This document shows positions 8,848-17,884 of a stretch of 64,000 nt of DNA, piece after piece. The translations under genes and the position numbers were made by a program. The DNA comes from DASUNP01 sp963728545. GTDB lineage: Bacteria; Acidobacteriota; Blastocatellia; UBA7656. Under the pieces are notes generated by a model. The model saw nothing but the letters and a program-made list of their open reading frames with translations. It ran no database searches and was not told where the DNA came from. The number at the start of each line of letters is the position of its first letter. The stretch's first letter is position 1. The stretch lies in assembly GCA_963728545.1 (NCBI GenBank), contig CAVSKO010000002.1, forward strand, positions 2,046,001-2,110,000. Direction: 5' to 3'.

Positions 8848-10758
8848 ATGTTAAAAAGAGCTTCAACGGGTCTTAATCACCTGCTGATCCTGATTATAGT
8901 TTTGATCCCGCTTCTTGCTGCGGGCTGTTCCGGCGAAACGCCGCAGCAACCGCAGCAAAAGCCTATAGCTATGGAAAACGAAAAAGATGTCCATTCATTC
9001 GCAAAGCCGGCGGAAGTAGTCGTCAACCACATGGATCTTGACCTGAACGTAGATTTCGACAAGAAACGCATCGTCGGCAAAAACACCCTGCATATCACGA
9101 ACAAGACTGGCGCGCGCCAGCTTTACCTCGACACCCGCGATCTGGTAATCGCTCGCGTGACGCTGGACAAAGCTGAGACGGAAACAAAATTCACGCTCGG
9201 CGCGCCGGTAGAATTCTTAGGCCAGCCGCTCGTCATAGACATACAGCCCGAGACTAAAGAGGTCACCGTTCACTACGTAACAAGCCCCACAGCCGCCGCG
9301 CTGCAATGGCTCGACCCGGCGCAGACGGCGGGCGGCAAGCGGCCTTATCTGTTCACCCAATCGCAAGCCATACTCGCGCGCACCTGGGTCCCGTGCCAGG
9401 ACACGCCGGGCGTGCGGACCACCTATCGAGCTAAGGTCAAAACGCCGCCCGATCTGATGGCGGTTATGAGCGCGAAAAACGGCACCGAGAAAACCGCAGA
9501 CGGCGTTTACCAGTTCGAGATGGACCGTCAAGTGCCTTCTTATCTGCTTGCGCTCGCGGTCGGCGACATTGAGTTTCGCCCGCTGGGCAACCGCAGCGGC
9601 GTTTACTCGGAGCCTTCGGTGGTGGATCGCGCCGCCTCAGAGTTTGTCGATCTGGAAAAGATGATAGCCGCTGCGGAATCGCTTTATGGCCCGTACCGAT
9701 GGGAGCGTTATGACGTGATAGTGCTGCCGCCGAGCTTCCCATACGGCGGGATGGAGAATCCTCGCGTCACGTTCGCCACGCCGACGATACTCGCGGGCGA
9801 CCGCTCGCTGGTCTCGCTTATCGCGCACGAGCTGGCGCACTCGTGGTCGGGCAATCTGGTCACGAACGCTACGTGGAACGACTTCTGGCTCAACGAAGGC
9901 TTCACGGTCTATTTCGAGAACCGCATCATGGAGGCCGTCAACGGGCGCGATTATTCGGAGATGCTCGCGCAGCTTGCGCACCAGGATTTGCTCGCACAGG
10001 TCGAGGCGCTGAAAGATAAGCCGGGCGACACGCAGTTGCACCTCAATCTCGAAGGCCGCGACCCCGACGAAGGGACGACCGACATCGCTTACGATAAGGG
10101 CTTCTTCTTTCTGAGGCTTCTTGAAGAGACGGTCGGGCGAGAAAAGTGGGACGCATTTGTGAGAAAGTACTTTGACACTTTCCAATTTCAGAGCATGACG
10201 ACGTCAAGGTTTCTCGCTTACCTGCGCGAGAATTTGATTAACGGCGACAAGGCTCTTGAAGACAAATTGAAGATAGACGAATGGGTCTACAGCGCGGGGG
10301 TTCCGGCCAACTGCCCGCAGGTTCGCCCGAAGCAGTTTGAGATAGTCGAAGCCCAGGTGAAAGCCTGGACCGAAGGGACTCCGGCCAAAGATTTGAAGAC
10401 CGAAGGGTGGACAAGCCATCACTGGCTTCATTTCTTGAGAAAGCTTCCCGACAGTTTAAAGCCCGAGCAGATGGCCGAGCTTGACGCCGCGTTCAAGTTC
10501 ACAAGCACGGGCAACTCCGAAATCCTAAACGAATGGTTGGTGCGCGCAATCACGCACCAGTATAAACCGGCATACCCGGCTCTGGAAAAATTCTTGACCG
10601 GGATGGGCCGCCGGAAATTCTTGAGGCCGCTTTACACGGAACTGGCAAAGACTCCCGAAGGGATGGAGATGGCGCGCAGGATTTATGCCAAAGCAAGGCC
10701 GACTTATCATCCGGTCTCGTACACCACCATCGATGGAATCTTAAAGTGGAAAGCGTAA
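8848..10758 (+). CDS. M1 family metallopeptidase, lipoprotein
   Basis: The 636-residue protein has a lipoprotein signal peptide with lipobox LLAAGC near residue 27. The N-terminal beta-sandwich domain precedes a gluzincin catalytic domain: the exopeptidase motif GGMEN, then HELAHSW (H327, E328, H331) with the distal zinc ligand E350 in NEGF, and a later AYDKG segment. The C-terminal helical domain resembles leukotriene-A4-hydrolase-type M1 enzymes. All zinc ligands and the general base are present, so it should be an active aminopeptidase anchored in the cell envelope. The start is supported by AGGAGC 7 bp upstream. A degenerate M29 peptidase gene follows 18 bp later. Confidence 0.93.
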   Translation: MLKRASTGLNHLLILIIVLIPLLAAGCSGETPQQPQQKPIAMENEKDVHSFAKPAEVVVNHMDLDLNVDFDKKRIVGKNTLHITNKTGARQLYLDTRDLVIARVTLDKAETETKFTLGAPVEFLGQPLVIDIQPETKEVTVHYVTSPTAAALQWLDPAQTAGGKRPYLFTQSQAILARTWVPCQDTPGVRTTYRAKVKTPPDLMAVMSAKNGTEKTADGVYQFEMDRQVPSYLLALAVGDIEFRPLGNRSGVYSEPSVVDRAASEFVDLEKMIAAAESLYGPYRWERYDVIVLPPSFPYGGMENPRVTFATPTILAGDRSLVSLIAHELAHSWSGNLVTNATWNDFWLNEGFTVYFENRIMEAVNGRDYSEMLAQLAHQDLLAQVEALKDKPGDTQLHLNLEGRDPDEGTTDIAYDKGFFFLRLLEETVGREKWDAFVRKYFDTFQFQSMTTSRFLAYLRENLINGDKALEDKLKIDEWVYSAGVPANCPQVRPKQFEIVEAQVKAWTEGTPAKDLKTEGWTSHHWLHFLRKLPDSLKPEQMAELDAAFKFTSTGNSEILNEWLVRAITHQYKPAYPALEKFLTGMGRRKFLRPLYTELAKTPEGMEMARRIYAKARPTYHPVSYTTIDGILKWKA

Positions 10759-10776
10759 ACGAGGAGGCGAGCCGAA

Positions 10777-11874
10777 GTGAAGTTTTTATCGTTGCTGCTG
10801 ATAATCTTCTGGACGGCTTTACCAACTATGTCCACGAGTCAATTAAACGAAGCTTCGTATGAAGGGATGGCGCGGCGCATAGTAACCGCGCTAAAGCCAG
10901 CGCGGGGCGAGCGCGTCATCTTGCGCCTCGACCCTGAAACCATGCCCGCGCTTGAGCCGAAGGTGAAAAGATTGCTTGAGCAGGCGGGCGCAGCGGTCGA
11001 GACGATTCCTTACGGGGACGCGCCCGGCTTTGAAGAAAAGTTGAACGGCGCAGACATATACATCTGGCTCCCTGCGGGCCCGCGCGCGCTCACGCCCCCG
11101 GCTCAAGCGTTGTTGCTTGGCCGCTGGCTCGATTCGGGGCGTGGCCGTCAGGTCCATTTTCATTGGGGCGACGGCACACGCGCCACGGACGGGATGAGCG
11201 GCACTCATTCGGCTGCTTATGACCGCGTTTACCTGGACGCGCTCGAAATCGATTATGCCGCGCTCGACCGCCAGATGGAAAAAGCGATTGCCAAATTCAA
11301 ATCGGGCGAGGTTAGAGTGACTACGCCTGCCGGAACCGATCTGAGCTTTCGCGTGGGCGACCGCCCGTTCACAAAACAGAGCGGCGATGCGTCAAAAGAG
11401 CGAATGAAAAGCGCGCGTGTTCGCATAGACCGCGAGATAGAGCTTCCCGCAGGCGCGTTGCGCGTGGCCCCGCTAGAAACCACTGTCAACGGAGTGATGG
11501 TCGTCCCGTGGGCGCGGATTGGCGGCGCAGAAGTGAAAAACATTCGCCTCGAATTCAAAGAAGGCACGGTCACAAGCTATTCATCCGAGACCAACGGGGA
11601 CGCTCTCAAGAAGGCGATTGATTTAGGCCCCGGCTTGAAGAAGTTTCGAGAGTTCGCCCTCGGTATGAATCCAAAGCTGGTAACTCCCGGTGACGAGCAG
11701 TGGGTAGCTTATTACGGCTACGGCGCGGGCGTTGTAAGGTTGGGGCTGGGCGACAACAGTGAGCTAGGCGGCGCGGCGCGCGGGTTCCCTGTCCGGTGGC
11801 TTTTCTTTCCCGACGCAACCGTCCGTGTCGGCAACGACGTTCTCGTAGACAAAGGCCGCCTTGTAATAAAATGA
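10777..11874 (+). CDS. M29 aminopeptidase-like secreted protein, metal ligands degenerate
   Basis: The 365-residue protein starts at GTG with GAGGAGG at 10761-10767 and has an N-terminal signal segment. It resembles thermophilic aminopeptidases (family M29): TPAGTDLSFRVGDRP, the 'PLETTVNG' segment with the first ligand glutamate, and a C-terminal GDNSELGG. The histidines expected before GDN (family 'VHIGFGDN') and in the terminal 'HLDF' segment appear as R and W here, by eye alignment. It may be catalytically inactive or bind metal differently. It is co-oriented with, and close to, the M1 peptidase gene. Confidence 0.75.
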   Translation: MKFLSLLLIIFWTALPTMSTSQLNEASYEGMARRIVTALKPARGERVILRLDPETMPALEPKVKRLLEQAGAAVETIPYGDAPGFEEKLNGADIYIWLPAGPRALTPPAQALLLGRWLDSGRGRQVHFHWGDGTRATDGMSGTHSAAYDRVYLDALEIDYAALDRQMEKAIAKFKSGEVRVTTPAGTDLSFRVGDRPFTKQSGDASKERMKSARVRIDREIELPAGALRVAPLETTVNGVMVVPWARIGGAEVKNIRLEFKEGTVTSYSSETNGDALKKAIDLGPGLKKFREFALGMNPKLVTPGDEQWVAYYGYGAGVVRLGLGDNSELGGAARGFPVRWLFFPDATVRVGNDVLVDKGRLVIK

Positions 11875-11901
11875 TTTCAAGTTGCAGAGAACAATTCATA
11901 C

Positions 11902-11920
11902 GAAAAGCTTTCGGCTTTTC
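11902..11920. terminator. small hairpin between convergent genes
   Basis: GAAAAGC (11902-11908) and GCTTTTC (11914-11920) form a 7-bp stem with loop TTTCG between the convergent M29-like and serine hydrolase genes. T-runs are poor, so this is a weak bidirectional candidate. Confidence 0.3.
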
Positions 11921-13277
11921 ATTTGATCTTCTTAGCTTCGAGTTCGATCCCGCTCTGCCGAAAGACCAGTTGCGTCACACGGCTCGCCGGATCTTTGACA
12001 AATTCGACCCCCGCCTCGATGACCTTGAAGAAAAATTTTGTCTCGGACTCCGCAAATAGCTCTATCTTCGGCTGGCCGGTCACCTGAGCCATAAACTTAT
12101 CCCCTTCCCGGCTGATCGTGAAAACGAGCTGCGGAGTGACCTCGTACTGGCCCACATACGAGTCGAAGATTTTCGGATCGATGTTGACGGCTTTTTTTGC
12201 TACGGGCTGAAGTTCCGGCACGTAAAGAGCTGCGACCTTGTGGGCAATCGCCCCCGGATTTGCGCCCGCAAGGTTTGTCAGCACGATGACGGTCAGCTTG
12301 TCGTCGACATAACGGGATATGTGCGTGGTGAACCCCTGCCACTCGCCGCCGTGCTCGATAAGCTTATGACTGTTTATTTCGGTAATGAGCCAGCCGAACC
12401 CGTAAGGATTGGTCTTGCCGCTGTTGAGCTTGACGGGCGTCCATATCTGATCGATGCTCGATCTTTTGAGAAGCTTTTCGGAGTAGAGCGCGGCATCCCA
12501 TTTCGCCATATCGAGTACGGTTAAGTAGAGGCTGCCATCGGCGGTCGTGTTGAGTGACGGAGAGACGTATCTCTGATTCTTAAGCGTGCCCTTCGACATG
12601 CGGTAGCCCGAGGCGCGGTTGGGGATAATCTCTTCTTCGTTGATGATGCGCGCGGTCGTCATGCCGAGCGGCGTAAAGACGCGCTCTTTTAGAAAGTCGC
12701 CATAAAACTTGCCCGAGGCTCTCTTTATTATGTAGCCGAGCAGCACGTATCCGGTGTTGCTGTAACTCCATTTCTCGCCGGGCTGAAAATCGAGCGGGAA
12801 CGACGCGGCTATCTTTATCAACTCTTCGTCCGAGTAATCGCGGCGATAATCAAGGTCTTTGTCGCCGTAATTCTTGATGCCCGATGTATGCGTCAGAAGA
12901 TGACGCACTGTTATCTCTTTCCAGATTTCGGGCGCCCCGTCGAGGTACTTGCTTATACGGTCGTCGAGGTTGATCTTGCCCTCTTCGACCAGCAGCATGA
13001 CGGCGGCTGAGGTAAATTGCTTCCCTACGGAGCCTGATTGATAGATCGTCTCTGCGGTCGCCGGAACATTCAGTTCGACGTCTGCCAGCCCGTACCCCTG
13101 CGCTTTAACGGCCTCGCCGTTTTTAACAACGGCAACCGTCAGGCCGGGTATCTTCTGTTTTTGCATTTCGGCCTTGATGAATTCGTCTATCTTGTCGCCC
13201 TGGGCCGAAACAGAGATCGCTAACGATGTATAGAGCAATAAAAGCGAGACTAGAACTCGTCTGTAATTCAGATGCAT
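11919..13277 (-). CDS. secreted serine hydrolase of the beta-lactamase / PBP4* family
   Basis: The product is 452 residues from the ATG at 13277, chosen because AGGAG lies 8 bp upstream and a signal peptide ending in SVSAQ follows at once; a longer upstream reading lacks both. Class C beta-lactamase-fold motifs are present: SVGK (nucleophile S83, K86), YSN in KWSYSNTGY, and HGG in IEHGGEW. The C-terminal segment after about residue 370 matches the DUF3471-type domain often attached to these hydrolases. It is probably a periplasmic D-aminopeptidase, esterase or peptidase rather than a resistance enzyme. It lies 107 bp downstream of the BNR-repeat gene on the same strand. Confidence 0.88.
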   Translation of the reverse strand: MHLNYRRVLVSLLLLYTSLAISVSAQGDKIDEFIKAEMQKQKIPGLTVAVVKNGEAVKAQGYGLADVELNVPATAETIYQSGSVGKQFTSAAVMLLVEEGKINLDDRISKYLDGAPEIWKEITVRHLLTHTSGIKNYGDKDLDYRRDYSDEELIKIAASFPLDFQPGEKWSYSNTGYVLLGYIIKRASGKFYGDFLKERVFTPLGMTTARIINEEEIIPNRASGYRMSKGTLKNQRYVSPSLNTTADGSLYLTVLDMAKWDAALYSEKLLKRSSIDQIWTPVKLNSGKTNPYGFGWLITEINSHKLIEHGGEWQGFTTHISRYVDDKLTVIVLTNLAGANPGAIAHKVAALYVPELQPVAKKAVNIDPKIFDSYVGQYEVTPQLVFTISREGDKFMAQVTGQPKIELFAESETKFFFKVIEAGVEFVKDPASRVTQLVFRQSGIELEAKKIK

Positions 13278-13384
13278 TGCGGCTTTCTCCTTTGTCTGAG
13301 AAAGTGAAATACGCTTGAAAAGAATGAAAGTTCGGGCAGAGAAAGAGGCAAATGGCGGATGCGTCAATTACATTTTATTGAATT

Positions 13385-14938
13385 CTACTCCGCCTCCGTA
13401 CGGGCGGTGAAGACATCGGGCTGGAGGCCGCCCGTGGCCGATGAGAAGAGGCTTGTGTCTATCCATAAAAGGTGAAAACGTCCGCCGGCCCCGGTCAGCC
13501 CTATATAGTCGCCGAGGAAGAACGCGCCGGCCTGTGCAGCAAAACGCACGTCAAAGGTACTGCGCGTTACTCGGATCGACGGCTGAAAAGTTCTTCCGCC
13601 GTCTTCGGAGATTCTCACATACTGATCTGCCAGGAAGCGGCGACGGGGGTCGTTTTGCAAGCTGTAATAACTGACGGCTACCCCGCGCTGAGCGTTTGCG
13701 GCTACCGAGACTGTGAAGGCGGGCGCGTTGTCCGGACCATCCGTCACTCTGGCCGGGTCGCTCCACGTGACGCCTTTATCGCGCGAAATCATGATCGTCG
13801 CCTGATCGACGCCCGTCCACCTGGCATCGGCCCAGGCAACGTATAGGTCGCCCGTCGTCGGGTTAACGCCGAAGGATGGCAGTGTCGCCCCGGCTCGCAA
13901 ATCCCTGACGCCTGCCGCCCGAATTGTGACGAGCTTCTGTTTCGGAGAGAAGCTCAGGCCGCCGTCCGTGCTCTTGGCAAAAAAGATTCTAAGGTTAGTG
14001 CCGCTGAGGCTCCCGCCCGCCCAGACTATGTAGAGAGTGCCGTCTGGCCCCACGCGCGGGATCACTCCGATATTCGCGCCTTTCTTTCGCGAGCGCACGG
14101 GCTGACTGTATGTGTTCCCGCCGTTGGTAGAGCGTGAGATGAGCAGATGTTGCGCGGTCGTTCTCCCGTTGGTGTCTATGTTGCGGTCCCATGCGACGTA
14201 GACGTTTCCGAAAAATGGGCTGGCCGGATACGTGTCTACCGTGAGCGCTTGCTTGTCTTCGAAATCCAATGTGGAGCGCGTGACTATAACGGGATCTCCC
14301 CAGGTCGAGCCGCCATTCGTAGAAACGCTGACCCCTATCGCGTTGTTGGGATTCGACGAGTTAAATAACAGGCTTGTGTAATAAACGCGATTGTCGGGAC
14401 CGAATTCCACCCAGGGGTCCGAAGCTCGTTCCCAGGTGCCGCCGTTTATGACTGTCAGGCGAGGAAGTGAAGCCTCGTTCCAGGTCCGGCCCCCGTCAAA
14501 CGTGACGGCGTAATTCAATGCCCTTGCGCCGCCGTTGGAAAAACGATTCTCCTGCCATCCGGCAACCAAATTATCGGGGTTTTCGGGATTGGCATGCAGG
14601 TAAGGCTCGGCTTGCGTGGCTCTTTGAGCGGCGGAGAAGTCTTGCGCGAGAAGGTCGCTGTTTACGTGCAACGGCTCGGTTGCGATCAGCGCTTCCGCTT
14701 CTGCGGGGGCTGACTTCACGGTATTCAACGGGGCCAGCAGGGGGGCTTTTTCCAACAGCACGCCGCCCGACAAAGGAGAATTCTCCCTGTTGCGCTCGCG
14801 CTGGTTATTGCGCAGATACCTTCCTTCTACGAGAAGCTGGTTCTCCTGGCGCGGCGTGGTCGCCACCTGGCCCACGGCGCTGACCAGTATAAACACAAGA
14901 CAGATCACGAGGATTAAGGTTCTCTGCATGGTTATCAT
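13385..14938 (-). CDS. secreted BNR-repeat (sialidase-fold) protein
   Basis: The 517-residue protein begins with a signal peptide (residues 5-24) and continues as a six-bladed propeller. It carries Asp-box/BNR motifs: FDGGRTWNE, TNGGSTWGD, TNGGNTYSQ, TDGGLSFSP, RDKGVTWSD and EDGGRTFQP. The fold is shared by exo-alpha-sialidases and photosystem-stability-type proteins, and repeats alone do not prove sialidase activity. The start is supported by AGGAGG 9 bp upstream. It precedes the serine hydrolase gene on the same strand. Confidence 0.85.
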   Translation of the reverse strand: MITMQRTLILVICLVFILVSAVGQVATTPRQENQLLVEGRYLRNNQRERNRENSPLSGGVLLEKAPLLAPLNTVKSAPAEAEALIATEPLHVNSDLLAQDFSAAQRATQAEPYLHANPENPDNLVAGWQENRFSNGGARALNYAVTFDGGRTWNEASLPRLTVINGGTWERASDPWVEFGPDNRVYYTSLLFNSSNPNNAIGVSVSTNGGSTWGDPVIVTRSTLDFEDKQALTVDTYPASPFFGNVYVAWDRNIDTNGRTTAQHLLISRSTNGGNTYSQPVRSRKKGANIGVIPRVGPDGTLYIVWAGGSLSGTNLRIFFAKSTDGGLSFSPKQKLVTIRAAGVRDLRAGATLPSFGVNPTTGDLYVAWADARWTGVDQATIMISRDKGVTWSDPARVTDGPDNAPAFTVSVAANAQRGVAVSYYSLQNDPRRRFLADQYVRISEDGGRTFQPSIRVTRSTFDVRFAAQAGAFFLGDYIGLTGAGGRFHLLWIDTSLFSSATGGLQPDVFTARTEAE

Positions 14939-15066
14939 TGTTTTATGCCTCCTGAGAATTCGACCCCTGCCCGTTTGAGCTTTAAATGAGTTTGATCGCG
15001 GTGTTTATTATTCAGATTGTAACCGTGCGTCAGTCCGTGAACGCGCCGCTTGCCTTAATCTTGCAC

Positions 15067-15110
15067 CCCTTATTCTCGCAACCCTTATTCTCGCAACCCT
15101 TATTCTCGCC
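15067..15110. repeat. 15-bp tandem repeat, about three copies
   Basis: The unit CCCTTATTCTCGCAA is repeated head-to-tail (two full, one partial copy) just beyond the trpE stop codon. No function is evident. Confidence 0.8.
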
Positions 15111-15119
15111 CGCGAATCT

Positions 15120-16652
15120 TTACCTGGCCTTTTCTCCTTCCGCCATCTCTATCGCCTGTAGCATGGCGCGAGCTTTGTTGACCGTCTCGACGTATTCGGT
15201 TTCGGGGACGGAGTCAGCCACAAGACCCGCCCCGGCCTGTATGTATGCCCGGCCGTTCTTTACGACTATAGTGCGGATCGCTATGCAGGAATCGAGATTT
15301 CCCGAATAGTCCAGGTACATCACCCCCCCGGCGTAGACGCCTCTGCGTGTCGGCTCAAGCTCGTCTATTATCTCCATCGCGCGCACCTTCGGAGCGCCCG
15401 ACACTGTCCCGGCGGGAAAGCAGGCGGCCAGCGCGTCAAAGCGGTCCTTGCCCGCCTTCAATCGAGCCTTGATCCCGGAAACCAGGTGCATGACGTGAGA
15501 GTATCTTTCGATTATCATCAGGTCCGTGACTTCGACCGAGCCGTAATCGGCCACGCGCCCCAGGTCGTTGCGCCCCAGGTTAACGAGCATTACGTGCTCG
15601 GCCACCTCTTTCTCGTCAGCCCGCAACTCTTCCCCAAGCAAAAGGTCTTCGGTCTCTGTAGCGCCGCGCCGGCGAGTTCCGGCAATCGGGCGATATTCGA
15701 GCCGCCGCCCCGTCGCTCGCACGAGCATCTCAGGCGAAGCCCCTATGATCGCCTGGTCGCCCATCTTCAAATAGAACATATAAGGCGACGGATTGACTAC
15801 CCTGAGCGCACGATAGACCTCAAAGGGATTTGCCCGAAGCCCGACTTCAAACCGCTGTGACAATACGACCTGAAACACATCTCCGGCGGCAATATATTCT
15901 TTTGCGCGAACTACAGCCTTCTCAAACTCATCTTTGGTCATGTTCGAGCGCAGCGGGGCCTTCTCTGCGGAGGGGCGAAGCGGCAACGGTTCAATCGGGT
16001 CTTCGAGCCGCGCTTCCATCGCTTCAATATCATCAACGGCGCGCCGGTAATCGGCTTCAAGCCCGTCCGTCTTTCCGTTCGTGAAGACATTGGCGATAAG
16101 GTGTATCTGGTGGCGAACGTGATCGAATACCATGAGCCGCGAAAAGAACATCATCACCGATTCGTCCAGCCCAAGATCGTCCGGGTTATCATCCGGCACT
16201 CGCTCGAACCATCGCACGGCATCGTAGCTCATATATCCCACCGCGCCGCAGACGAACGGAGGAAGGTCGGCGACTCTCACGGGGATGTGGCGGCCCGCAA
16301 GGCGGCGAAGCAGCGGGAGCATAGGGAAATCGGTCTCGATGCGCCCGTCAGGCTCAGTTCGCATTCCGGGAATATCTATCTGTTCTTCAGAGGATGCGGT
16401 GATAGTAACTTTATCGGCGCGGCTGCGAACTATGATGTGCGGGTCGAAACCCAGGAAAGAGTATCGGGCGACCTTCTCGCCGCCTTCTACGGATTCGAGC
16501 AGGAATGAATACTGGCTCAGGCGTTCGATCTTGAGGTAAGCGGCGACGGGCGTGAGCAAATCTGCCATCACTCGCTTGACCACAGGCACGACAGAGCCTT
16601 CGCCTGCGAGTTTTAAGAATTCCTGATAGTTTGGCGGATTGAGACTATTCAT
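15120..16652 (-). CDS. trpE: anthranilate synthase component I
   Basis: The product is 510 residues from the ATG at 16652; an upstream in-frame start at 16778 lacks homologous sequence. TrpE converts chorismate and glutamine-derived ammonia to anthranilate, the first step of tryptophan synthesis. The N-terminal LLESVEGGEKVARYSFLG carries the tryptophan feedback-binding LLES motif. The chorismate-binding domain has GDVFQVVLSQRF, RPIAGTRRRG, VNLGRNDLGRV and FPAGTVSGAPKVRAMEII. No trpG or other trp gene is adjacent, so the glutamine amidotransferase subunit must be encoded elsewhere. It is transcribed divergently from a WYL-type regulator. Confidence 0.93.
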   Translation of the reverse strand: MNSLNPPNYQEFLKLAGEGSVVPVVKRVMADLLTPVAAYLKIERLSQYSFLLESVEGGEKVARYSFLGFDPHIIVRSRADKVTITASSEEQIDIPGMRTEPDGRIETDFPMLPLLRRLAGRHIPVRVADLPPFVCGAVGYMSYDAVRWFERVPDDNPDDLGLDESVMMFFSRLMVFDHVRHQIHLIANVFTNGKTDGLEADYRRAVDDIEAMEARLEDPIEPLPLRPSAEKAPLRSNMTKDEFEKAVVRAKEYIAAGDVFQVVLSQRFEVGLRANPFEVYRALRVVNPSPYMFYLKMGDQAIIGASPEMLVRATGRRLEYRPIAGTRRRGATETEDLLLGEELRADEKEVAEHVMLVNLGRNDLGRVADYGSVEVTDLMIIERYSHVMHLVSGIKARLKAGKDRFDALAACFPAGTVSGAPKVRAMEIIDELEPTRRGVYAGGVMYLDYSGNLDSCIAIRTIVVKNGRAYIQAGAGLVADSVPETEYVETVNKARAMLQAIEMAEGEKAR

Positions 16653-16742
16653 ATGACGAAACGCAATGCTAGCATCTGGCGTTTTGTTATCACAAGAAAC
16701 AAACGCAAAACCGGGCAAAGTGCTAAACCCGGACTTGTAATC

Positions 16743-16771
16743 TTGACACCCCCTGTCATATTTCTTTAGTA
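16743..16771 (+). promoter_or_regulatory. promoter overlapped by a TGACA-N5-TGTCA operator
   Basis: TTGACA (16743-16748) is followed 17 bp later by TTAGTA as a weak -10. The -35 box is embedded in the perfect inverted repeat TGACA CCCCC TGTCA (16744-16758). The site lies 54 bp before the WYL regulator start and in the intergenic region shared with trpE, which suggests autoregulation. Confidence 0.5.
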
Positions 16772-16811
16772 GAATCATGGGCGGCGAAACTCAACCGGGC
16801 GAGGAGGGCTT

Positions 16812-17795
16812 ATGCGCGCTGATCGTCTGCTATCAATTCTATTGCTCTTGCAGGTTCACCGCCGCATAACTGCGCGCGAGCTGGCGAAGCGGCTGGAGGT
16901 ATCGGAACGGACTATTCACCGCGATATGGAAGCGTTGAGCGGCGCAGGCATTCCGGTATTTGCCGAGCGAGGGATAGGAGGCGGCTGGGAATTGATGGAA
17001 GAGTATCGCACCAACCTGACGGGCCTCAACAAGGCCGAGGTTAAGGCGCTCTTTCTGGTCAAGCCCTCCCGTCTGCTTGCGGACCTCGGAATGGACAAAG
17101 CATCCGACGCGGCGCTGATAAAGCTTCTGGCGGCGGTCCCGTCTCTGCATCGCGCAGACGCAGAGTACGCGCGCCAGCGCATACACATAGACACGACCGG
17201 GTGGAGCCGTTCGGATGAATCTTTCACTTTTTTGCCCGCGCTGCAGGAAGCCGTCTGGCAAGAGCATAGGCTTCACATCACGTATAAGACGGGCGACTGC
17301 GACGCGGTTGAGCGGTTGGTCGATCCTCTGGGGCTGGTGGCGAAAGGGAGCGTGTGGTATCTGGTCGCAGGTGTTGAAGGCGAGATACGCAGCTACCGCG
17401 TTTCGCGCGTGCAAGAGATCAGGCTGACAGACGAACGCATCACTCGACCTGACGGGTTCGACCTGGCGGCGTTCTGGGAGCAATCGACTCTCAAGTTCAA
17501 ATCTAATCTTCCGCGTTACTCGACGACCGTTCGCGTTGGCCCCGCAATCTTTCCGCGACTCGGGTTTGCAGGCCGTTTCGCTCGCATCGAGCGAGTCGGG
17601 CAAATAGATGCGGACGGGTGGCGCGAGGTCCGCTTGCGGTTTGATGTTGAAGAGATGGCCATCGAGTATGTATTGAGTTTCGGTCCTCAGATCGAAGTCG
17701 TCGAGCCTGTCTTGTTGCGCGAAAAAGTCATAGAGATGGCCGAAAGCGTCATCACGTTTTACGGCCGCCACAGCCGCGCACTACCGGGCGATTAA
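16812..17795 (+). CDS. YafY-family transcriptional regulator (HTH-WYL-WCX)
   Basis: The 327-residue protein has an N-terminal HTH_11/DeoR-like winged helix (residues 1-60, with SERTIHRDMEALSGAGIPV). A WYL ligand-binding domain follows (about 145-215, with VAKGSVWYLVAG), then a C-terminal WCX extension to the end. Such proteins sense a ligand, often single-stranded nucleic acid or a small molecule, and control adjacent genes. The start is well supported by GAGGAGGG just upstream. A TGACA-N5-TGTCA palindrome overlaps its probable promoter. WYL regulators are frequently linked to defence genes, and a nuclease-type gene pair lies downstream on the opposite strand. Confidence 0.88.
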   Translation: MRADRLLSILLLLQVHRRITARELAKRLEVSERTIHRDMEALSGAGIPVFAERGIGGGWELMEEYRTNLTGLNKAEVKALFLVKPSRLLADLGMDKASDAALIKLLAAVPSLHRADAEYARQRIHIDTTGWSRSDESFTFLPALQEAVWQEHRLHITYKTGDCDAVERLVDPLGLVAKGSVWYLVAGVEGEIRSYRVSRVQEIRLTDERITRPDGFDLAAFWEQSTLKFKSNLPRYSTTVRVGPAIFPRLGFAGRFARIERVGQIDADGWREVRLRFDVEEMAIEYVLSFGPQIEVVEPVLLREKVIEMAESVITFYGRHSRALPGD

Positions 17796-17884
17796 TGACT
17801 CTCACACCGGGGGCGGATTTAAGTATTGGCTATATCATATGAAATTTGCCCACGCTCCAGTGCGGATGTTTGTTGAGCGGACTT

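Noticed and set aside
13385..14938. Confident sialidase (nanH) assignment
   Set aside because: BNR repeats alone occur in many propellers, and the arginine triad of true sialidases was not identified.
15067..15110. 15-bp tandem units as a CRISPR or iteron origin
   Set aside because: Units abut without spacers, there are only three, and no replication gene is nearby.
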